DNA of 64,000 nucleotides, taken from positions 26,827,599-26,891,598 of the forward strand of contig NC_083583.1 in the NCBI RefSeq assembly GCF_027579695.1, given 5' to 3'. This DNA comes from Neoarius graeffei (lineage: Eukaryota > Chordata > Actinopteri > Siluriformes > Ariidae). Under the pieces are notes generated by a model. The model was not told where the DNA came from. It saw only the letters and a program-made list of their open reading frames with translations, and did not search any database. The position numbers and the translations under genes were made by a program. Shown here one piece after another: positions 1-11,048 of the stretch (the first letter of the stretch is position 1; the number at the start of each line of letters is the position of its first letter).

Positions 1-760
1 GAATAAGGTAATTCCAAATCGTCCGTGTTGTTTACATGGATCTGGCGTTGGAGAGGTAGAGGCTTGGCAGTGGAGGTTTGAGTAGCTGTTTTCTGAGCTT
101 AGTCAACAGGCCGGCTCTGCCTGTAGCCTCGCTTTTGCTTCCACTCCCGGCGCCGCCTCCTTCGCTTTGCTTCCAATAACAATCCACGGAGACCCCGCTG
201 GTCTCGCCATCTCGTCCGGAATGTTTTTTTTTTTTTTTCTCTCGTCCAGAATGTTGTGCATGCGATGGAAATCGCTACAAACCGTCATTTTCTGCTGGAA
301 ACCAATGTCCAGTAAGTCCATACGGTTGTAGTGGATATTGAAGTCCGGTACAGACGAACAACACGCAAAAATACACACAAAAAACATAAACATGCACAGG
401 TAGGGAGAGCTTGTAGCCACAGCCGTTGTAGTAGAATTGTATATAGTAGGGTTTTCCAGAAGAAAAGGTAGAAGTAAAAGCAGAAGTAGAACCAGAAGTA
501 GAAGGCGGAATATGGCGTTTGACCGACACGATGGCGTCTGTCACAATCTGGATCGGCTGTGACATCACATGCAAGTGCTCCGTAGGTAAGAAGCTGAGGG
601 TTATCGAAATGGAGATTGGCGCCGCACCCATATGCCTTGGAGTTGGTTAGTACTGGGACAGGAGACTGCCTGGGAAGACCAGATTCTGGCGCGAGAGGGA
701 CTTTGACTTTTTTGGACTTCACTCTGTGTACATTAACAAATGGACTTAACACCACCTGAT
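1..760 (-). mobile_element. LINE fragment, 5' end of ORF2 (endonuclease start), cut by window edge
   Basis: Read on the - strand, about 250 to 50 gives an open stretch ending in a proline-leucine-rich segment (PPLPSLYLSNARSM), after which a stop and a frame change lead to NTDDLEL-like residues. This resembles the start of the apurinic-type endonuclease of CR1/Rex1-like non-LTR retrotransposons, where a PLPS.xL.NARS..NK.D(E)L segment is common. Upstream of it (about 285-755, - strand) is a 156-codon open frame that I could not identify. The reading frame is broken and the rest of the element would lie left of position 1. The clade is inferred from memory of the motif only. Confidence 0.5.
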
Positions 761-2193
761 CAGTATCAACTATTCAACAGCTTGGGTTATAAGTGTGTGT
801 GGGGTGGTATGTTTGGTACATCCCTAACTTCTCATCTGTTTTTCCTCAGAACGTACAATAATTGTGCAATTTTGTCATTGTTATAAACCAAAGTGCTATT
901 GCTTGCTGTAGGCCTCCCTCTGTGACTTGGTGTTCTGGTTCCATAAATATTGGCTGAAGCGTTCGTGAGTTTACTGTTGTTTAAGGTCAGCATCTTGGCA
1001 GGAATTGCTAATCTTAAGCAAGCACAAGGGGTGTTGTCTACACAGCACTCATTATGCTATAGTGGAGCCCATTAAACAGGCATTTTTCAATTAACTTGCC
1101 TGAATGGCAGCGATGGGGTGGGTTTTTTTTGTTTTGTTTTTTTTTCCCCTTTCTGTATTAGATAAAACGTGGTTCATCGCCTCAGTGTTTTTGACCTTCA
1201 GGCTGATGTACAACGCCACAGCGCTGCTGAAGGACCACTTTTGACACAGCCCTGCCTGTTGCTGAGTGCTGACTTTATTACAGCCTTGTGCATGCACTGA
1301 AATAGCATACACGAGGTTTAACATGTGCATCTAAAACGCAGCATGTAGCAAGCCTGAACAGAGAATTATAGCTTACACATGAACATAATTTGGAGAAAAG
1401 TGAATATACATAATAATGGGGGGGTTTTCAACAAGAAGCTCTTTCAAGTATTTAATTTTTTATGGGTTCTTTTGATGTTTGTACTTTCCAACCAAAGGAG
1501 GGAGAAGTAAAGCAAATCAGCTTTGTCTGGTGAACATGCATGCTGATGACTGGGACTATTGTCTTGCCTAAATTTGTTGACACTAACTTGTAATAGCTGG
1601 AGGACTGCAGTGTCTCATCAGGAAGGACTGTTACTTTGAAACTATATTTCTTATTGAATTAATCACTTGCATGCCATGTAAAGTTAGTTAGCGTGTTAAA
1701 TTTCCGCAAAATCTAGTTCATACATGTTGCCATCACCGAGCCAGTTACAGGGTTTGGAATATGAGGTCTTTGTGTTGTAAACTCGGTCTAGTGCTATTGT
1801 TAATGTGGCATTACAACAGTACAGTCTTCTGAATAGTAAAATGCATTGAAATGCTCGTGCAGATTAGATAACTGGTTGTTCAAGTCTTTACAAGTGTGTT
1901 GAGCAGAAAAGCATCTGGGGAAAGTGCAGTGTTCTGACTCTTGAGCTGGATCGGCTACAACTGCAGGAGACCATCTCAGGTTCCTCTCCGGTCAGCCAAA
2001 CACGAATCGGAGGCTACCTGTGCCCACTGTAGCCTCAGATCCCCGTTCTTGTTTTGTACACGTGCTTTTGAGAGATTTTTCTCTTCTCCACAGTTGTAGC
2101 TATTTGAGTTACTGTAGACTTTCAGTCTGGCCATTGTCCCCTGACCTGTTTTCATCGTTGAGGCTTTTTCCACCTGCACAATTGCTGCTGCAC

Positions 2194-2194
<1 letters not shown>

Positions 2195-2238
<44 letters not shown>

Positions 2239-2250
2239 ACACATATATAT
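2195..2250. repeat. Poly(C)30 followed by (AC)n and (AT)n microsatellite
   Basis: Thirty C residues run from 2195 to 2224, then AC dinucleotides and a short AT tract. A second pure C tract of 22 bases lies at 2365-2386. Such long C tracts are unusual and are prone to length errors in sequencing. Confidence 0.95.
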
Positions 2251-2364
2251 ATTGTGGGGAAACACACAAGACTGTGTCAAAATCCCAGATCATTTGGTTT
2301 CTGAAATTCTCAAACCATTTGACACCAACAGCCATGCCATGGTCCAAGTCTTCGAGATCATTCT

Positions 2365-2386
2365 CCCCCCCCCCCCCCCCCCCCCC
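2365..2386. repeat. Poly(C)22 tract
   Basis: Twenty-two consecutive C residues, 140 bases from the longer C tract at 2195-2224. Confidence 0.95.
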
Positions 2387-2555
2387 ATTTTTGTGAGTGT
2401 TTGTTTACTTGAGTGTTTGACCTGTATCTCTGATTGTATGTATTATACTGCTGCTGCATGATTTGGCTGTGTGGATACTTGCTTGGATGAGCAGGGGTCC
2501 TGGTGATCCTATTAAAATGGCTAGTGAGTGTATTAGACTTTCCCACATTTTGAGA

Positions 2556-3347
2556 CAGGCTTGTAGTAGTCGAGTCCAGGACTCTGACTCAAGTCTGTCT
2601 CCTGCCCTAATTTTAAGGACTCGTGGCTCGACTTGGGCTTGAGCACTGATGACTCGGTCTCGTGCTTTAACTGCATTCAGACTTGTAAATTGGAGACTAG
2701 GACTTTGTTTTATTTATTTATTTTTTTTTGGTAACATGCCATAATAATTTGGCATAAGAGATTTATCAACATATTAATTTTTGTACTAATTTCATGCAAG
2801 AGTGTCGCACCTGTGCACTTCGGCGCATGCATCAGAGACTCTCGGGCGGACTCTTGCGTACGTGCCGTAAATGACCCGCACCTGCACAGGATTAAGATGT
2901 GATCAGCTCGGCTATATTTAAAAACTGTGAAAACGCACTTTGCGAAGTATTGAGTTGCGTTGATGTATTACTGAGCCTTGTTTCCTAATCCTTGATTTCC
3001 TGTTTCTCGTTTTTGATTCTGCTTGTTTGTGCCTCACTCGACCTGTTGCCTGTTTTCAGTTTTACGATTTTGCCTGCTGTTCTGGATTGTTTACCTGTCT
3101 TCACTTGTATTAATAAACACACCTTCTGCATTTACATCGGTCTCCCAACCATCTCTGACAGAATACTTTGCAGTCCCTGACAGAGAGAATGCACACTGAT
3201 CTGTTCATATGTCATGTCCAGGAACCAGCTAATGTTATTGGCGCTACAATGGCCACCGTCAAATGGTGCAGTTGGAGTTTTGTTCTTGGACTTGACTCTG
3301 ACTTGAACACTGGGGACTCGAGGTTTAGTGACTCGACTACAACATTG
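2556..3347 (-). mobile_element. Non-autonomous hAT element with GAGTC-rich ends
   Basis: The element is bounded by perfect 8-bp target duplications TTTTGAGA at 2548-2555 and 3348-3355, the hallmark of hAT transposons. The ends are CAGGCTTGTAGTAGTCGAGTC and, inverted, CAATGTTGTAGTCGAGTC. Both ends are packed with GAGTC/GACTC words as subterminal repeats. No transposase frame is visible. The interior (about 2780-3180) contains sequence shared with 54050-54545. It is the same family as 56774-58856, in the opposite orientation. Confidence 0.85.
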
Positions 3348-3678
3348 TTTTGAGAATACACTGAGTAGGTCAAACGTAAGGAAATTATTTACCCGTGTGT
3401 GGTGTAAGTAGTAAAAATGTTCATTTTAGTAAAAATTGTTGGTATTGGCTGTAGTGGTTACTAAGGCTTAACATTTACCTCAATAAATCTGGAAGGAAAT
3501 GAACGACTACTGCAAATGAATTCCTTTTCTGTGTTCCCATGCTCTGTCTTATTTTACCAAAATGCCTTATTCAACTGGCACGTTATAGTTAGCTTAGCTT
3601 CTTTGCTGCTTTAGATAAGGATAATACAACAGAACCTGAACGACTTCCTCCCTGCCTGAACCCTAACCTGGACCACAT

Positions 3679-3716
<38 letters not shown>

Positions 3717-4083
3717 TCATTTGCAGAACTTCAGCCATTTTGAGTTTGGATGCGGCCATTATCGGACCAAAACCCATCAGCAAAAAGAACAAGATGTTCT
3801 GGAGGAGTCTAAATTCTCTTCAGAAAATCTGTCTTAAAAGATGCCAACATCTCCTGCTGCAAAAGCCTGAAGTAAACAGAGGAATAAAACGACCTTTTAT
3901 AACCCACTTTATCAGGTTGCTGTGCCAAAGTGTACAGATTTACCCAGTAAATTACTTCATATTCCAATTAAAGATTGTGTGTGTTTTGAAAATATTGCTG
4001 ATACTTTGGCATCTTTCCTTGGCTTCTGTGTCAATAAACTGAAAGACTCTAATGCAGCGTAACGCGGCCTAAAAGACTAATGC

Positions 4084-4120
4084 TGTGTGTGTGTGTGTGT
4101 GTGTGTGTCGTCGTCGTCGT
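4084..4120. repeat. (TG)n then (TCG)n microsatellite
   Basis: Perfect TG dinucleotides pass into TCG trinucleotides and a short C run. Confidence 0.9.
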
Positions 4121-4499
4121 CCCCCCCGCCCAGTGATTTTTCACTTCATCTGTGGCGATTAAATGGCTTTGTCTAGCTGTAATATATTATGTTAGGCCCA
4201 GGGATATTTATTGCTGATGTTATTGAAGTGCCTGTGAATTAATTCTCTTCTGATGAAAAGCAATTTTACAGCCTTCCATTACATCATTGTTTTTCATTGC
4301 AGGGACATGTCTGCTGTCTAAAGGTGACAGTTTAAATATTTTCATAAAACGGTTATGGTGACCATAGGATTCCTAAGTATTAAAGTATCAAAAAGGATCC
4401 AAATTCAAGCAAAGGTATTACATTACGAGTACACATGGGTACATCGTTAAATGCTGTGATGTAAATAATGTGTGCATGCATGCATACACCTACCTCTCT

Positions 4500-5690
4500 C
4501 TCACTCTGTGCGGTGTGTCGTCTTCAAGCTGAGATCCGGGAGTTTAAGGGTTCTGTGCAGCATCTTGGCTGTTTGTAGGACTGCAGTCGTCTTGGACAGT
4601 GACCTTTTGGATGTTGTATCTGGAATCTGTTGGAGCCACTTTCCCAGTTTAGGGGTCACAGCCCGTAATGTTCCGATCACCACTAGGACCACTTCGGACT
4701 TTCTGTTCCAGTTATTCTTTCAGTCCCTGGTACTTCTCAATCTTCTTGTGCTGCTAGTGTCATTTGGGGTTGCTACATCCATCACAGCTCCACTCTTCTG
4801 CTCCTTTCTACCACTACTATATCTTTGTTGGTTAGCCAGTGCCTGCGGGTCAGTCTGGAACATCAAGTCCCACAGGATCTTTTGTTGCTCTGTTCTCAAC
4901 CACTTTTGATGGTATGTTCTGTAGGCACTTGGGGACTTCTAGTCCATACTCAGCACAGATGTTCCTGTACGCTGTCCCAGCCACTTGGTTATGCCTCTCT
5001 GTGTATGCTGTCCCAGTTTGCATCTTGCACCCTGCATCTATGTGCTGGACTGTCTTGGGGGCATGTTTGCACATCCTGCACCTTGGGTTCTGTCTACTGT
5101 GGTGGACATGGGTCTCTATGGACCTCATTTTTGGGGCCTGTTCTTGTGCTGCCCTGATCAAAACCTGTGCTGTTCTTCAGTCCAGCCTTCTCTAGCCACT
5201 GGTAGGACTTCTTGATGTCACCCATTTTGTCTATCTGCTGGTGATGCATCCCATGGAGGGGCTTAGTCTTCTATGATTTTTATTTATTTATTACCCTCTG
5301 TCTTCTGCTGCCTGAGGCACACTTACTGGTTCATCCTGGGGGGCCATCTTTCTGATGCATTTGTGGATGCTCATTGTTTCCTTGTGGTTCTGATCCTCGC
5401 CCTTCCGTTTCCATGGCTTGTAGAGTCTTTGGGTGCTGGACTTCAGGTGGAACCCTCCATGCATTGTAAGGACTTTTCATGTCTTGATAAAAGCCATCTC
5501 TATCTCCTCCTCTTGTGGCCAGCTAACTATTCCAGCTGGGTATCTGATGACTGGTAGGGCATGTGTGTTGATGGCTTGGACATCATGTGTACAAAGATGC
5601 ATATGCATGCATGTGTGGTGGTGGTTTTGGTTCTTGTCAATATTGATGCCAAAAAACGTTAGCATAAAGCAATTTATGGACATCACAACA
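4500..5690 (-). pseudogene. Decayed LINE ORF, C-terminal half (zinc knuckle, likely restriction-like endonuclease type)
   Basis: The - strand translates, across several frames, into the C-terminal part of a non-LTR retrotransposon polyprotein. In order it shows DVQAINTHALPVIRYPAGIV (about 5590-5530), a GGFHP-type segment followed by a broken stretch, then a CCHC knuckle (CRMC...H...GC, about 5080-5030) with TAYTERHNQVAG, AEYGLEVP and, nearer the end, VVIGTLRAVTPKLGKWLQQIP (about 4690-4630) and TLKLPDLS. Knuckle-then-endonuclease order is typical of R2/R4-type LINEs; the clade is inference. At least two frame changes and stops break it, so it is a relic. It lies antisense within the CHSY1 intron. 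Confidence 0.75.
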
Positions 5691-6944
5691 CCTTTGTATT
5701 TGGCTCCATGTTTCTCTGGTTTCCATAGTGGCCATGGAAGGTGTTTATGCTATTAGACTTGTATACTGGCTGATAATCAAGAACCTACTCTGTAAGAGCT
5801 GTTAGTTTCACATACCCAGCTCTTACTATTTGACTTTTTGGTGAACAATGGGGGGGGGATCAGAAGCCAGCATTTGTTGCAGCATTGTGCTGCAAGCAGA
5901 GAATTCCTCATGCTGCGTTTTCTATTTAAGATGTTTTATTAGGTTACTTGTAGGAAGATGCTGTGGTTCCTCCCTTTTAATATTTTTGCAGAGCACAGTC
6001 ACACTGGTCTCAGCCTTTCATTCGGTTTTGTCTGTTAATTTATGCTTCAAAGTACAGTAGGCTTATGCCACGTAGTATTGCATGATTGTTGGCTGTAGGT
6101 ATTAGAACATTTTTGAGTAAATAAGCTTAATATTGGAAAGTTACCCAATCCCTCATATCTGCATTCATGCAGGTCAATTATGAGCCATGTCACAGTAATT
6201 AAGGAAGCAACCAGAGAGGTCGGTTAATTGGAGGGCCTCCCATTGCCTCCCAGTAGCATGAGCCAGATTGCTATTACCTGCTGCTCAGGGTCCCAGTTGG
6301 AGGCCTTTGACCTAGCGTTCTGGCGCCGTTTAGCTTAAAGCTTGATCCCTTTCTGGCATAGTCAGTAGGCATTGGATTTGAGAGCACCGCTGGAGTCCGC
6401 GCTTCCCTTTCTTTTACAGATTGTGCTGTAACTTTCTTCAGGAGACACTGATGAAACTGGTTCAGTGTGGAGGGGGGGAGCAGTAGCCCTTTTGTGTTAT
6501 ATAAAGCTCCAGACTTTTCTGAAGATTAAGATTTCACATGGAGCATTTTAATTAGGATGGTGAATTGTCAGTTTCAGACTTGGAGTCTGGTGATGTCCAA
6601 GTCTTTGTTTAATGGAGTTTCATGTATTTTAGGAGTAATTGGTGGAGTATGACTGAGCTTTATTTTTATTGATTGTGACGCAATTTGTCACATTTCATCA
6701 AAAGTCTTTTTCACAATCACATTGGAGATTTACTCCTTTTCCTACAGACCTTTTGTTCTTATTTGAGCTTTTTTTTTTTGCAGCTAAGTTCCATTTGTTT
6801 TCCACCACTAATTACTTCCAGCAGTGACTTTTTTTTTTCCTTTGTATTTGATGGATAAATTAATTCAGGAATAACAGCCATTCAATTAAATAAGACATGA
6901 CCTTTATTTATTTATTTATTTATTTTTAAGCATATGTTGAACTA

Positions 6945-6967
6945 ATAATTTTTTTCTTCTTTTTCAG
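6945..6967 (+). promoter_or_regulatory. CHSY1: Splice acceptor of CHSY1 last exon
   Basis: A pyrimidine tract (TTTTTTTCTTCTTTTTCAG) ends in AG at 6966-6967. Protein similarity to CHSY1 begins immediately after it. Confidence 0.85.
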
Positions 6968-8563
6968 ATGCAGCAGCTGTTTTATGAAAACTACGAGCCA
7001 AATAAAAAGGGCTACATCCGGGATTTGCACAACAGTAAGATCCACAGAGCCATCACACTCCATCCCAACAAGAACCCACCTTATCAGTATCGGTTGCACA
7101 GCTACATGCTGAGCCGCAAAATTGCTGAACTTCGCCACCGCACCATTCAGCTTCACCGCGAGATTGTGCAGATGAGCCGATATGGCAACACGGAAGTGCA
7201 CAAGGAGGACATGCAGCTTGGTATACCTCCGTCGTTCATGCGGTTTCACCCACGCCAGCGGGAAGAGGTGCTCGAGTGGGAGTTCCTTACTGGGAAGTAC
7301 ATTTTCTCTGCCTTGGATGGGCAGCCCCCACGTCGTGGCATGGACTCCTCCCAGAAAATGGCACTGGACGACATCATCATGCAGGTTATGGAAATGATTA
7401 ATGCCAATGCGAAGACACGAGGGAGAGTCATCGACTTCAAAGAGGTTCAGTATGGCTACCGGAGGGTTAACCCGATGTATGGAGCTGAATATGTGCTTGA
7501 CCTGTTGCTACTTTACAAAAAGCACAAAGGGAAGACCATGACAGTACCTGTCAGGAGACACGCTTATCTTCAGCAGACCTTCAGTAAGATCCACTTCTTG
7601 GAAGAGGACGAGATGGATGCTCAAGCACTGGCTGCGAGGATCAACCAGGGATCGGACTCGCTGTCTTTCCTCTCCAGCTCCCTGAAGAAGTTTGTGCCTT
7701 TCAAGCTTAGCGGCTCCGGCTCAGACAAGCAAGAACCCAAAGAGAAGAAGGTCAACATCCTCGTGCCGCTGGCGGGACGTTACGAGATATTTGTACGCTT
7801 TATGGCCAACTTTGAGAAGATCTGCCTCATTCCAAACCAGAACGTCCGCCTGCTGATTCTTCTCTTTAACACCGACAACAACACTGAGCGTGTGAAGCAG
7901 ATCGAGCTGATGCGAGAGTATCGTTTGAAGTATCCCAAAGCAGACATGGAGATCGAGCCCGTATCCGGCCCCTTCTCCCGCGCCCTTGCCCTGGAGGTCG
8001 GCTCCGCCCATTTCAGCAACGACTCTTTGCTCTTCTACTGTGACGTGGACTTGCTATTCACAGCCGAATTCCTCAAGCGTTGTCGTGCAAATACCATATT
8101 CGGGGAACAGACCTACTTTCCGATCATCTTTAGCCAATATGATCCAAAGGTTGTCTATGCGGGAAAAGTACCGAGCAACAACCACTATGTGTTCACGTCC
8201 AAAACAGGCTTGTGGAGACACTTTGGCTTCGGCATCGTCTGCGTGTACAAAGGTGACCTGGTTAAAGCGGGTGGCTTTGACGTCTCCATCCAAGGGTGGG
8301 GAATGGAAGATGTGGACCTCTTTAACAAATTTGTCCAGTCAGGGATTAAACTGTTCAGGAGCACAGACACTGGCATAGTGCATGTACATCACCCTGTCAT
8401 ATGTGACCCCAACTTGGATCCCAAACAGTACAAGATGTGCCTGGGTTCCAAAGCCTCATCCCATGGTTCAACACAGCAGCTGGCTGAACTGTGGCTGGAG
8501 AAGAATGACCATGGCTTCCGAAGGATCTCTAGTTCAAACAATGGCTCAATGAGGACAGCATAG
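6968..8563 (+). CDS. CHSY1: Chondroitin sulfate synthase 1, last coding exon (partial)
   Basis: CHSY1 is a Golgi type II membrane enzyme that polymerises chondroitin by alternately adding glucuronic acid and N-acetylgalactosamine. This exon supplies the C-terminal 531 residues of a protein that is about 800 residues in other vertebrates, corresponding to roughly residue 272 onward. The ATG at 6968 is an internal codon placed just after the acceptor, not the start of translation. It contains the conserved linker (KGYIRDLHNSKIH, PRRGMDS, YGYRRVNPMYGAEY) and the C-terminal GalNAc-transferase domain with its metal-binding DVD (exon residues 359-361, FYCDVDLLF) and the GWGMEDVDLF acceptor-site motif near residue 443. 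The end NNGSMRTA matches the CHSY1 C-terminus and separates it from CHSY3. The frame is intact with no stop or frameshift. The membrane anchor and glucuronyltransferase domain are encoded by exons outside the window. Confidence 0.96.
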   Translation: MQQLFYENYEPNKKGYIRDLHNSKIHRAITLHPNKNPPYQYRLHSYMLSRKIAELRHRTIQLHREIVQMSRYGNTEVHKEDMQLGIPPSFMRFHPRQREEVLEWEFLTGKYIFSALDGQPPRRGMDSSQKMALDDIIMQVMEMINANAKTRGRVIDFKEVQYGYRRVNPMYGAEYVLDLLLLYKKHKGKTMTVPVRRHAYLQQTFSKIHFLEEDEMDAQALAARINQGSDSLSFLSSSLKKFVPFKLSGSGSDKQEPKEKKVNILVPLAGRYEIFVRFMANFEKICLIPNQNVRLLILLFNTDNNTERVKQIELMREYRLKYPKADMEIEPVSGPFSRALALEVGSAHFSNDSLLFYCDVDLLFTAEFLKRCRANTIFGEQTYFPIIFSQYDPKVVYAGKVPSNNHYVFTSKTGLWRHFGFGIVCVYKGDLVKAGGFDVSIQGWGMEDVDLFNKFVQSGIKLFRSTDTGIVHVHHPVICDPNLDPKQYKMCLGSKASSHGSTQQLAELWLEKNDHGFRRISSSNNGSMRTA

Positions 8564-8861
8564 GCCCTGCAAGCAAGGACCTCGACCTGCCTGTCTTCCT
8601 CTTTATGGTGTTTTCAGCTACCTAATTTATTTTTTCATAAAAAGGACTTCTGTGGTTATATTTTGAAATAACTCTTTATAAAAAAGTATACAAAAAAAAG
8701 AACAAGGACCTTAACAGTGCCAGAAATTGGTTATAAAACGGACCCCCAACTGTTGGAACACTTTAACGTGTTTTGTTTCACAAACCCCAAAAAACAGCAT
8801 TGTATTTATGGCACCTCATGTGAGGACGCCAAGTGTACTGTGTACCTCAGTGATGTGCACA

Positions 8862-8862
<1 letters not shown>

Positions 8863-8895
<33 letters not shown>
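8863..8895. repeat. (TG)n microsatellite in CHSY1 3' UTR
   Basis: About 16 perfect TG units followed by GAGAGCGAGCGAG. Confidence 0.9.
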
Positions 8896-8897
<2 letters not shown>

Positions 8898-9819
8898 AGC
8901 GAGCGAGTGGAGAGACTCTTTCATGAGGGTCTGACTTCAGATGTGCAAACGTGGTGTTGAGGAACAATTTAATGTATTATTTGTGAATGTTTACAGGAAG
9001 CCTCACAAACCCGTTTGTCAGAAAAGCTGACAAAATAACTAAATTATTGCAATTAAGGGCCATAAAACCTGTCTGCATTTCTGTTGATCCCGATATTTTT
9101 TTTTTTTTCTGTAATGACACTGTTCTGTTTTGTTTATTTCATGAATTTTGACTTGTGTGAATAGAACTGCTGGATCTAGGTTTTGACTTCCAACTCATTC
9201 CCGCTGTCTAATTTATTGATTCATGCAGTCTTTTGTAGCGTTATCAGACTGCTGTTGTGTTAGATTGTATTCGATCGATCCAGCCTGATCATCGAGTTGT
9301 TTTTGTTACTCCATTAATTTGGTTACCAAAGATTTTTTTTTTTTTTTGCACAGTTGCTGTAGGTGTTTGTGTGTGGGTGTACACGTGTGGGTGTGTATGC
9401 AGGCGGTAGCACAGTCATGAACATTAGGAATGAGGTACTGACAGTTGGATTATTTACAATGCTCCTGCAACTTATGACCTTTTATGTAGGAAAAAAAAAA
9501 TCAGATTTGGTGTTTGTTTGTTTTTTTTTTTTTTTTATTTCTACGAAACGTCTTACCAAATCTGTGCAGCTTTTTTTGTTTGTTTTTTACTTTTTTCTCT
9601 TGTTACACCTTTAACATTGTAAAGCAATTTGCAGGACCTTGATCAATCATTTCTCCATGGTGGAGCTATGCTGTGTGGAGGTGGGGGATGTTGCCAACCA
9701 CCTCACCTATGGGACACATGGACTGCTCTTCCTCACTGTTTGACACACCATCTTTCTGGGGGTTATTTTGTACTTCTGTTTGTTTAGCCTCACATCCCAC
9801 TGGGAAAAGGTTATATATT

Positions 9820-9825
9820 AATAAA
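9820..9825 (+). terminator. CHSY1: Candidate polyadenylation signal of CHSY1
   Basis: AATAAA is followed by GGGG and an A run. It is the best canonical signal between the stop codon and the first transposon at about 10.06 kb. Confidence 0.45.
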
Positions 9826-10057
9826 TGGGGAAAAAAAAAGTTTGTTAAATGTTGTCTTTGTGCTTTGTTTAAAACCTATGTAACGGTGTGTCAGGTGTAT
9901 ACAGCTTTTAAAGTAATATTTTTCAGGGATGGAAAATTCAATAGCTCAAGGGCCTGGAGCAAGTAGATATCGGCTGGTGGGGGGGTTGCACATGCTTATC
10001 TGCTGAGCAACTATAAACTCAACAACCTGTCTTCGCAAAACAAATTTTTCATTTGGT

Positions 10058-10764
10058 ACATTTTATATGGCAATTTTGTGGACACCTGACCATCACACCC
10101 ATGTGCTTGTTGAATATCCCATTCCAGCTGTGGTCCTCCTCTGCTGTTTATTACAACAGCCGCTCTTCTGGGAAGGCAAGAAGATTTTGGACCATGACGG
10201 TGGAGATTTGTCCATTTAGGCCAGGGGTGTCCAAACTGATCCATAAAGGGCCGTGTGGCTGCAGGTTTTCGTTCCAGCCATGCAGCAGCACACCTGATTT
10301 GGCTCATTCAATCAACTGACACACCCACCCTTTAATCAAGGGTGGGTGTGGCTGCAAGTATTTGACTGTGTGGAGACAGTTCAGTTGATTGAATGAGCCA
10401 AGTCAGGTGTGCTGCTGCATGGCTGGAATGAAAACCTGCAGCCACACGGCCCTTTATGGATCAGTTTGGACACCCCTGATTTAGGCCACAAAGGCATTAG
10501 TGATGTCGGGCAACGAGTCAGAACTTGCAAGCTTCTGCTCTAGATTTAGCAAGCCATATCTTCATGGAGCTTGCTTTGTGCACAGGGGCATTGTCATGCT
10601 GGAATATGTTTGGGCCCTTTAGTTCCAGTGAAGGAAATTTGGTAGACTGTAGCATCAGACGTCTTGTACAGTCGTGTGCTTCCAACTTTGTAGCAACAGT
10701 TTAGGGAAGAACTACACATGGATGGATGTGATGGTTAGGTGTCTGAAAACCTTTGGCCGTAGTG
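10058..10764. mobile_element. Tc1-like non-autonomous element, interrupted by a MITE
   Basis: The left end reads ATATGGCAATTTTGTGGACACC followed by TGACCATCACACC. The right end, inverted, reads CACTACGGCCAAAGGTTTTC then AGACACCTAACCATCACA. These are diverged copies of the common fish Tc1-type end that reads approximately tatGGCCAAAAGTATGTGGACACC. No transposase is visible. Without the inserted MITE (10222-10478) it is about 440 bp. Confidence 0.65.
10222..10478. mobile_element. Foldback hAT MITE
   Basis: Perfect 8-bp duplications ATTTAGGC (10214-10221 and 10479-10486) flank a 257-bp element that is almost wholly an inverted repeat. The ends are CAGGGGTGTCCAAACTGATCC and its complement, with arms of about 110 bases around a short centre. 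It sits inside the Tc1-like element at 10058-10764 and so is younger. Confidence 0.9.
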
Positions 10765-11048
10765 TTATGTAGGCTATGATTAAGCAAAATGCCCTTCACA
10801 ATGGTGCGACACGCCTTAGGTGCTGTTTGTTGTTGAGGTGGCGCACATATCACATGGTTATCAGAAACTTTCTTTGAAAATGTCAATCATAGAATTGTTT
10901 TCCCCTGGTTCGTTAATGCACGTGATTTTAGAAAACTAGCTCCATGTTATTATGTTAACTGCAGCTTTTAGGCTAAATGGATGAACAAAACGAGAGACTG
11001 AGCAGCACACTGAAGCATTTTTGTCCAATGCGTGAGCTAATACACTTT

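Larger units (their letters stand above)
1..6967 (+). other. CHSY1: Probable last intron of CHSY1
   Basis: This stretch lies directly upstream of the splice acceptor of the CHSY1 terminal exon. I saw no match to CHSY1 exons 1 or 2 in it, so it is read as intron. It holds a LINE fragment (1-760), a hAT element (2556-3347) and a second LINE relic (4500-5690). Stretches 780-2190, 3356-4470 and 5700-6940 show no gene, only AT-rich sequence with homopolymer runs. A 26-base T run sits at 3686-3711. Confidence 0.7.
8564..9845 (+). other. CHSY1: Probable CHSY1 3' UTR
   Basis: The region follows the TAG stop at 8561-8563. It is AT-rich and free of recognised transposons, unlike the sequence further right. 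It carries a (TG)n tract at 8863-8895 and several T runs. The end is placed after the AATAAA at 9820-9825; a long 3' UTR is usual for CHSY1, but the exact end is inference. Confidence 0.55.

Noticed and set aside
275-631. 118-codon - strand frame near the left edge
   Set aside because: Overlaps a longer - strand frame and the LINE fragment; low-complexity hydrophobic runs come from pyrimidine-rich sequence.
2020-2304. Open frames through the poly(C)/poly(G) tracts
   Set aside because: They arise from homopolymers giving polyproline or polyglycine; not coding.
6926-8376. Several antisense or out-of-frame open frames within the CHSY1 exon
   Set aside because: They are shadows of the long CHSY1 frame.
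9363-9614. Small ORF in the CHSY1 3' UTR
   Set aside because: T-rich run giving poly-F; no conservation evidence.
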